This document shows positions 59,043 to 64,000 of a DNA stretch of 64,000 bases, one piece after another. A model generated the notes under the pieces. The model worked only from the letters and a program-made list of their open reading frames with translations, ran no database searches and was not told the DNA's origin. Within the stretch, counting starts at the first letter, position 1. Each line of letters begins with the position of its first letter. The position numbers and the translations under genes are program-made. Source of the stretch: Xenorhabdus miraniensis (GTDB lineage: Bacteria > Pseudomonadota > Gammaproteobacteria > Enterobacterales > Enterobacteriaceae); contig NZ_NITZ01000017.1 of NCBI RefSeq assembly GCF_002632615.1, positions 1 through 64,000 of the forward strand, given 5' to 3'.

Positions 59043-59507
59043 TCAGGGTGTTCCCGGAGGGGCTTCTCCCCATCCCCAGTTGGGCACGGTTTCGCGACGT
59101 GAAGGGGCGGCATTGGGTTGAGAATTGGCTTCAGCTCTGCGTGAACCCCATTCGATATAACCTGCAAAGGCGGCACGAAATTCAGGATCAGATGGCAGGC
59201 CGATTTCATCAGCAGACTGCATCAGCAAGTCTACCCATCTTTTCCTTTGTTCTGGCTGAATGCTTCTGCCTCTGTGGCGGCTTAACATGACCTTGAAGCC
59301 ACCGCGCTCATTGGTATAGCGCTTTTCGCCACCGAGTACTTCTTCCAACCACATGGCTACATGACCGGGGTGATCGGATTTCATGTTTTGGAACAGCGGA
59401 GCGAGCAGCTCATCTTTTTCAACTTTGGCATAAAAGATGGTCATGAGTTTCATGAGGGCCTCACGACCTCCCATCCATTCAAATAAGGTCGGTGCTTCAT
59501 TTGCCAT
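59043..59507 (-). CDS. Truncated hemoglobin (HlmG-like)
   Basis: A 154-residue group II truncated globin. TLFEWMGGREALMKLMTIFYAKV (residues 7-29), LFQNMKSDHPGHVAMWLEEVLGG (proximal His near 52) and GFKVMLSRHRGRSIQPEQRKRW are typical. ATG 59507 has AGAGG seven bases upstream. A Pro/Asn/Arg-rich C-terminal tail (NSQPNAAPSRRETVPNWGW) extends past the globin fold. Holomycin clusters contain a globin, HlmG, of unassigned function; it may supply or sense oxygen for the oxidations. Confidence 0.9.
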   Translation of the reverse strand: MANEAPTLFEWMGGREALMKLMTIFYAKVEKDELLAPLFQNMKSDHPGHVAMWLEEVLGGEKRYTNERGGFKVMLSRHRGRSIQPEQRKRWVDLLMQSADEIGLPSDPEFRAAFAGYIEWGSRRAEANSQPNAAPSRRETVPNWGWGEAPPGTP

Positions 59508-59579
59508 AATATAACCTCTCATATGAATATAGTTATTAATGATGTTGCGATTCAGGCAACGGCTATTGGTTGATATCCG

Positions 59580-60449
59580 TTACCCCAACTCCAAAGACGC
59601 AATGGCCTTGACCTTATCTATCTGCCCCTTTGGGATGAGATTGCCTTTGTACATTCGGTATGTGTTAAAGAGTCCCTTTAGCCCATACTCGTTAGCCAGT
59701 TGGAGAAAATCGTTGTTATCGGTTTCGGGAACATCCGCCGATATAGGTAAGCCATCAGGGATTTGTGCGAATGCGGTAAGGGCCAGCGTTTCAACAACTT
59801 CGGCATTGTCAGCATGGAAAGGGCCTATTCGGTAGCCATTTTGGGATCGCCTTATGCCTATGATCCCGGAAATTCCTGTTCTGGAATAAGTACAAAATCC
59901 ATAACGTCCTTTTCCCCAGAACCAATTGGCAAGCAATGCGCCTCGATAAACGCCGGTGCATTCCGCATCATATTTGATGACTTCATCAATATTGGCTGGC
60001 GTGATCAGAATGGCGCCTGGTGGGGGTGTGATTTTTTTCTGGATGGTTCCAGAAAGCCGGACATTACGATAATGTTTAACAAACCCCCTTTTTTCGTAGA
60101 GTGACGTTTTATCCCAGTTACCATCACAGCCAATTGTGCGATGTTCTGCATAATCCATAGACCATTTCCATATTTTCCCTGCACAAATACTATTGCGGAA
60201 TGCTGATGGTATGAGGAAGTTACCACCGAATGAGTAATGATCTGAATAATTGACCATCGATATTGATGCGATAGGCTGCATATTATGATGGGCGATAAAG
60301 AAAGCATCTGGGTCTACATTAAAGAAACAAGCTGTATCGCCCGAACTAATATCCCAGTTTTCATTATTTGCCCAATTGAGAACGATAGAATTCCATTGAC
60401 TCAGATTCACCGAACGGACGAGACACGTTTGAGTGCTCCTTTCATTCAT
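59580..60449 (-). CDS. GNAT N-acyltransferase (HlmA-like)
   Basis: A 289-residue protein with two GNAT-like halves. The first (1-140) has FFIAHHNMQPIASISMVNYSDHY, then DYAEHRTIGCDGNWDKTSLYEKRGF with the GNAT Y..RGF block. The second (about 150-285) has ISGIIGIRRSQNGYRIGPFHADN, as in the Acetyltransf_18 domain. In holomycin synthesis the GNAT enzyme HlmA acylates the amino group of holothin; xenorhabdins carry longer acyl chains. The start is uncertain: ATG 60449 or the TTG at 60455, which is closer to AGAGG. It lies 72 bp before the globin gene. Confidence 0.8.
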   Translation of the reverse strand: MNERSTQTCLVRSVNLSQWNSIVLNWANNENWDISSGDTACFFNVDPDAFFIAHHNMQPIASISMVNYSDHYSFGGNFLIPSAFRNSICAGKIWKWSMDYAEHRTIGCDGNWDKTSLYEKRGFVKHYRNVRLSGTIQKKITPPPGAILITPANIDEVIKYDAECTGVYRGALLANWFWGKGRYGFCTYSRTGISGIIGIRRSQNGYRIGPFHADNAEVVETLALTAFAQIPDGLPISADVPETDNNDFLQLANEYGLKGLFNTYRMYKGNLIPKGQIDKVKAIASLELG

Positions 60450-60497
60450 AACCAATATATCCTCTCGAATAGGGTTGAGTACCAGTATGGTGTGGTC

Positions 60498-61634
60498 TTA
60501 AAGTCCAAGTGATTTACTGATAATTTCTTGCAGCACTTCGCTGGTTCCACCGTAAATGGTCTGGGCACGGCTATTCAGCCAATTCTTGCCGGCAGTGGAA
60601 TCACGCAGGTAACCCAGCCCTCCGTGCAATTGAAGGCAACGATCTGCCACTTTCATTTGAAGTTCAGTCGTCCACCACTTGATGCGGGCGGCATCTATCA
60701 GACTGAAAAGACCTTGGTTAAAGAGACTAACAGCGTTATCAAGGTAGATTCGGGCAATTTTTACTTCAGTATCTAATTGCGCGAGCATAAAACGGTTGTA
60801 TTGAAAGGAGCCGATTGGTTGATTGAAGGCCGTTCTTTCTTTTACATATTCCAGCGTGCTCTGCAATATATGTTCTGCACTGGCAACCGCCACGGTTGAA
60901 ATACTGAGGCGTTCACGGGGCATTGCTGACATGAAGTAATAATTACCAAGGTTTTCACGGCCAAGCAGGTTGGTAATGGGGACTTTGCAGTCATGGAAAA
61001 AGAGTTCAGCCGTGTCGCTGCCATTCCAGCCAATTTTCTTCAATGGCTCCCCTCTGGAGAAGCCGGGCATATCCCGTTCTATTGCCAACAAGCTGATGCC
61101 CTGACCTTGTTGCCCTTGTTCTGTTTTTACAGCGACAACAATCAGATCCGCATTGATGCCATTGGTGATATAAGTTTTGCCGCCATTGACCAGATAGTAA
61201 TCACCCTGACGCGTAGCCACAGTTTTGATGTCGGCGGTATTGGAACCCCCACTGGGTTCTGTCATGGCAATAGCCGCAACTCGCTTTCCGCTACACAATT
61301 CCGGCAACCACCTTTTTTTCTGTTCCTCATTACCAAGGGCAAAAATATAGCTGGCAACAACATCATTATGAGCAACGATCCCCGGTACAGTCACACCTGA
61401 TTTGATGAGTTCTTCTGTCAGAATGACTGCGAACCGGTAATCGCTTTTTCCCAGTCCCCCAAATTCGGGAGTGACACTCATACCTAATAAACCAGACTGA
61501 CCTAACTTCTCCCAAAAAGAGCGTTCAACCAGCCCATTTTCTTCCCACCTTTGATGTTCAGGGACGATTTCACTTTCAAGAAATTCACGGCAGGATTTCC
61601 GGTAACTATCAAAATTATCAATCTCAACACGCAT
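60498..61634 (-). CDS. Acyl-CoA dehydrogenase (HlmB-like)
   Basis: A 378-residue flavoenzyme. VAIAMTEPSGGSNTADIKTVATRQGDYYLVNGGKTYITNG (about 120-160) binds FAD and substrate; the C-terminal FAD site is LQLHGGLGYLRDS and TIYGGTSEVLQEII. The catalytic Glu of the YEGT type is Gly here (YGGT), as in branches whose base sits on helix G; the Glu in AMPRERLSIS near residue 238 is a candidate. In dithiolopyrrolone synthesis an acyl-CoA dehydrogenase homologue oxidises the carrier-bound Cys-Cys unit. ATG 61634 is five bases after AGGAG. Confidence 0.88.
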   Translation of the reverse strand: MRVEIDNFDSYRKSCREFLESEIVPEHQRWEENGLVERSFWEKLGQSGLLGMSVTPEFGGLGKSDYRFAVILTEELIKSGVTVPGIVAHNDVVASYIFALGNEEQKKRWLPELCSGKRVAAIAMTEPSGGSNTADIKTVATRQGDYYLVNGGKTYITNGINADLIVVAVKTEQGQQGQGISLLAIERDMPGFSRGEPLKKIGWNGSDTAELFFHDCKVPITNLLGRENLGNYYFMSAMPRERLSISTVAVASAEHILQSTLEYVKERTAFNQPIGSFQYNRFMLAQLDTEVKIARIYLDNAVSLFNQGLFSLIDAARIKWWTTELQMKVADRCLQLHGGLGYLRDSTAGKNWLNSRAQTIYGGTSEVLQEIISKSLGL

Positions 61635-61670
61635 ATTCACTCCTGATTCTTTGTCAGCTCATGGTTTTAC

Positions 61671-62399
61671 TCAAATCGCCTTACTCAGTAGTATTTGTTT
61701 GATGACATTCCAGTGTTGGTACACAGCAAAGTGATCCCCTTCAATGTGGATGAGTGAGGTATTGCCAGAGGTGTAATTTTTCCAGGCTTCCATGTCCGCC
61801 AAAGTGACATGAATATCGTGAGTAGCAGAAATCAGCACCAATGGGTAATTCACCTGTATATTGCCAAGTTGGGGAAATTGGCTGCGTATCCGATAATCAC
61901 TGCGCAGTTGGCGGATGATGGGTTTTATTAGCGCAGGCTCGTTCAAAATGGCTTCGGGCGTCCCTTGATCCTCTTTGGTTTTCTGAATCAATTGCTCATC
62001 AGTCCATTCATGCCGTTCATCTTCTGGTTGACGATGAGGAGGGACAGAGCTGGATACCACGCCAAATAGGGGAGAAATGCCATGATTTTTCATTAATGCC
62101 TGACCCACCGCGAGACTCAGCACACCACCAAAACTATGGCCAAAGGTGATCCACTCTGTCATTCCCTGTGCCTGTTTTTGTTGGAAATCGGCCCAAATAT
62201 CTGATGCCAGCCGTTCAACCAGTGAATCGAGATCGTGAATTTCAGGCTCTTTAGCCAGATGACCACGACCTGGGATCGCAACAGGCTGTAAAATTGCGGA
62301 TTGGGTTGTCATAAGATCATTTAGCCAGGGGCGATAAATGGCTGTTGTTGCCCCGGCATGTGGGAAGGCATAAATCACCCGCCTGCAATTAGTGTCCAT
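61671..62399 (-). CDS. Type II thioesterase (HlmC-like)
   Basis: A 242-residue alpha/beta hydrolase of the stand-alone NRPS thioesterase family. The oxyanion region is AFPHAGATTAIYRPW (residues 11-25), the nucleophile Ser is in TFGHSFGGVLSLA (about 89-101) and the His in HIEGDHFAVYQHW near residue 225; IPGRGHLAKEP matches the RGxR region. It releases stalled or finished thioesters from the carrier domain. Its start overlaps the end of the GMC gene by 11 bases. Confidence 0.9.
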   Translation of the reverse strand: MDTNCRRVIYAFPHAGATTAIYRPWLNDLMTTQSAILQPVAIPGRGHLAKEPEIHDLDSLVERLASDIWADFQQKQAQGMTEWITFGHSFGGVLSLAVGQALMKNHGISPLFGVVSSSVPPHRQPEDERHEWTDEQLIQKTKEDQGTPEAILNEPALIKPIIRQLRSDYRIRSQFPQLGNIQVNYPLVLISATHDIHVTLADMEAWKNYTSGNTSLIHIEGDHFAVYQHWNVIKQILLSKAI

Positions 62400-64000
62400 T
62401 TGTTCTCCGATCGCTGGTGGCTTCTCTCTCTGCTTCTCTTTCTGTTTCTCTTTCTATTAAGAAACTGACAATACGTTCAGCAACCATAATGGTTGACAGA
62501 TTGGTTGGCATGGAGGGAATGGTGGGAAACAAGGAGGCATCAGCGACTGTCACGCCAGTAATGCCATGCACCCGACCATCTTCCTGTGTGGCACTATCAG
62601 GATCACTACTGCTACCCATTCTGAGCGTTCCAGAGGCATGCCAGCCAGGATTGACAAGGTTCTTGATTGCACTGTTCATGATTTCGTCGTTATAAATCAT
62701 GGAGTGTGACCAAAATTGGATGCCATCAAGGAAGGCATCCACTTCTGCATGGTGTAAAACCTCCCAAATTTTACGCACTCCCCCTATAAGGCGAGCGATA
62801 TCTGATGGGGTGCGGGTCAATGGCAGATCAATTTGGGGCAATACCGTAGGCGTGGCGGAACTGATAAAGACCTGTCCTTGAATCTCCGGACGCATCAACA
62901 TGACGGAAGCGCCAACCAACATTGGATAAGCAACGCGATCTCTGAAACCTGGCACAGTGTCACTGGCAACATTGTTCAGCAAGCCAATTTGCACATCGAC
63001 TTTTTCGTCATAACCGCTGTTAATGCGGGCAGCAATTTGCCGCCACGGCAGGCCTGTTGTACAGACACCTGCTTTAGGCAGCGCCCAGAGTACCACTGAG
63101 GCATGGTCAGTTAGGTTTCTGCCAACGGCGGGCACTTGTGCAACAATAGGGATACCTAATCTGCTCAGGTGTGCCGGATCCCCCACACCTGAGCGCTGCA
63201 ATAATGTTGCCGAGCCAATTGCACCAGCGCAGAGAACAATCTGTCTGGCTTGATAAACCCGCTCTTCTCCCGCCTGAATGATTTTTACCCCTGAAGCGAC
63301 AGTGCCGTTAAAAATGATCTGCGTGACCAGCGCATCAGTGATCACGTGCAGATTTTCCCTGTTCAGGTTCGGTTCAAGGTATGAACGATAAACATCCACT
63401 CTTTCTGCGCCATTAATAACATTGGCGGGCACAGGGCCGACGGCCGGATCTTCACCGATATTGAGATCATCAACATAAGGCACACCAAACTGTTCGCAGG
63501 CACGGGCAAACGCCATATCAAGGGGATGGATCTCGCCATCCGGAGGTCTGCGCAGGCACATTGGTCCCTGTGAACCGTGGTTATCATCACCGATACGATC
63601 GGTGTCATTTTCCAGATACTTAAACCACGGCAGAACCTGTTCCCAAGACCAATTAGGGCAACCCATTTGGGCCCATTTATCGAAATCGCTCGGAAATCCC
63701 CTCAGGGCAATGGCACCGTTGACTGCGGAGGAACCCCCGAGCACTTTTCCTACCCGATAATTGAACGGCTTACGTTCCTTGTGCTTGCGAGCCGGTTGCC
63801 TGTCATCTTGGTGAACGTGAGGGGCAATGAGAGCGGCGAACCGATCATCATTGCGCACATTGGCTTCGTAATCCCAGTTATATCCTTCCAATACCAGTCT
63901 TGACGCATCTCTGAGTGGACTGGCGGGGTTGTGTACATCAGACTCGTGGCCTGCTTCAATCAGCAGTACGGATTTCGTGCTGTTTTCAGACAGGCGTGAT
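62389..64000 (-). CDS. GMC-family FAD oxidoreductase (HlmD-like), partial
   Basis: The frame runs off the right edge; the N-terminus with the FAD GxGxxG motif is outside, and the visible part begins within VLLIEAGHESD. GKVLGGSSAVNGAIALRG, LCAGAIGSATLLQRSGVGD, the active-site His in VNPGWHASGTLRMG, and VADASLFPTIPSMPTNLSTIMVAERI confirm the GMC (choline dehydrogenase-like) family. Holomycin HlmD is of this type and works with HlmB in the four two-electron oxidations. The C-terminus is an unusual low-complexity ERETEREAEREATSD tail. The Cys-Cys NRPS is expected further upstream, beyond the window. Confidence 0.9.
   Translation of the reverse strand, partial: SRLSENSTKSVLLIEAGHESDVHNPASPLRDASRLVLEGYNWDYEANVRNDDRFAALIAPHVHQDDRQPARKHKERKPFNYRVGKVLGGSSAVNGAIALRGFPSDFDKWAQMGCPNWSWEQVLPWFKYLENDTDRIGDDNHGSQGPMCLRRPPDGEIHPLDMAFARACEQFGVPYVDDLNIGEDPAVGPVPANVINGAERVDVYRSYLEPNLNRENLHVITDALVTQIIFNGTVASGVKIIQAGEERVYQARQIVLCAGAIGSATLLQRSGVGDPAHLSRLGIPIVAQVPAVGRNLTDHASVVLWALPKAGVCTTGLPWRQIAARINSGYDEKVDVQIGLLNNVASDTVPGFRDRVAYPMLVGASVMLMRPEIQGQVFISSATPTVLPQIDLPLTRTPSDIARLIGGVRKIWEVLHHAEVDAFLDGIQFWSHSMIYNDEIMNSAIKNLVNPGWHASGTLRMGSSSDPDSATQEDGRVHGITGVTVADASLFPTIPSMPTNLSTIMVAERIVSFLIERETEREAEREATSDRRTNGH

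Overview
The window looks like a chromosomal segment of an insect-pathogenic enterobacterium of the Xenorhabdus/Photorhabdus group, most likely Xenorhabdus. Housekeeping genes in enterobacterial order (rsmC-holD-rimI, dapB-carAB, ribF-ileS-lspA-fkpB-ispH with divergent rpsT, nhaA-nhaR, dnaK-dnaJ with satP) are interleaved with low-GC accessory DNA. Two specialised-metabolite loci characteristic of Xenorhabdus are present: a xenortide/rhabdopeptide-type N-methylating NRPS pair, and most of a dithiolopyrrolone (holomycin/xenorhabdin-type) cluster cut by the right edge. The genus is an inference from gene content, not from a search.

Layout. 1-2.4 kb: accessory DNA with two glycine-rich secreted-like proteins (one only 35 residues), a frameshifted plasmid/phage-type gene, a Ner-like regulator, and an orphan restriction-modification type controller (C) protein with C-boxes and a leaderless-type promoter. 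2.5-9.8 kb: TauE/SafE permease, nucleoside hydrolase, a PuuB-like oxidase/cupin/aldehyde dehydrogenase operon, and phoA behind tandem Pho boxes. 9.9-12.9 kb: two tRNA-Leu(CAG), rsmC, holD, rimI, yqhA. 13-22 kb: a tellurite-resistance (Ter) locus: terW, a four-gene operon predicted to make a nucleoside-like metabolite, and divergent terZABCD without terE. 22.2-23.1 kb: a FimB/MrpI-type tyrosine recombinase whose own 3' end runs across one of two perfect 20-bp inverted repeats bounding a 261-bp segment with a perfect IHF consensus. This looks like a self-contained phase switch that changes the recombinase C-terminus. 23.2-36.7 kb: carB, carA (ArgR operator), dapB, a GNAT-like orphan, ispH, fkpB, lspA, ileS, ribF, rpsT.

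36.9-47 kb: the NRPS pair. The first protein has lost the catalytic half of its condensation domain and has Val where the adenylation domain normally has the substrate-binding Asp. The second is C-A-MT-T-C, the architecture that releases N-methyl dipeptides as amides. 47.7-51.8 kb: nhaR, nhaA, a decayed EamA transporter, and an orphan with a Cys-His-Asp arrangement like secreted papain/transglutaminase-fold effectors, preceded by exactly 16 copies of an 8-bp repeat. 51.8-57.2 kb: dnaJ, dnaK (sigma-32 promoter), satP, an MFS/MHS transporter. 57.5-64 kb: flavoprotein decarboxylase, metallophosphoesterase, truncated globin, GNAT acyltransferase, acyl-CoA dehydrogenase, type II thioesterase and GMC oxidoreductase, all on the minus strand, matching the tailoring set of dithiolopyrrolone clusters; the Cys-Cys NRPS is expected just beyond the right edge.

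The most promising candidate for something undescribed is the recombinase that edits its own C-terminus at 22.2-23.1 kb, followed by the orphan controller protein and the cysteine-protease-like effector with its 16-copy repeat.
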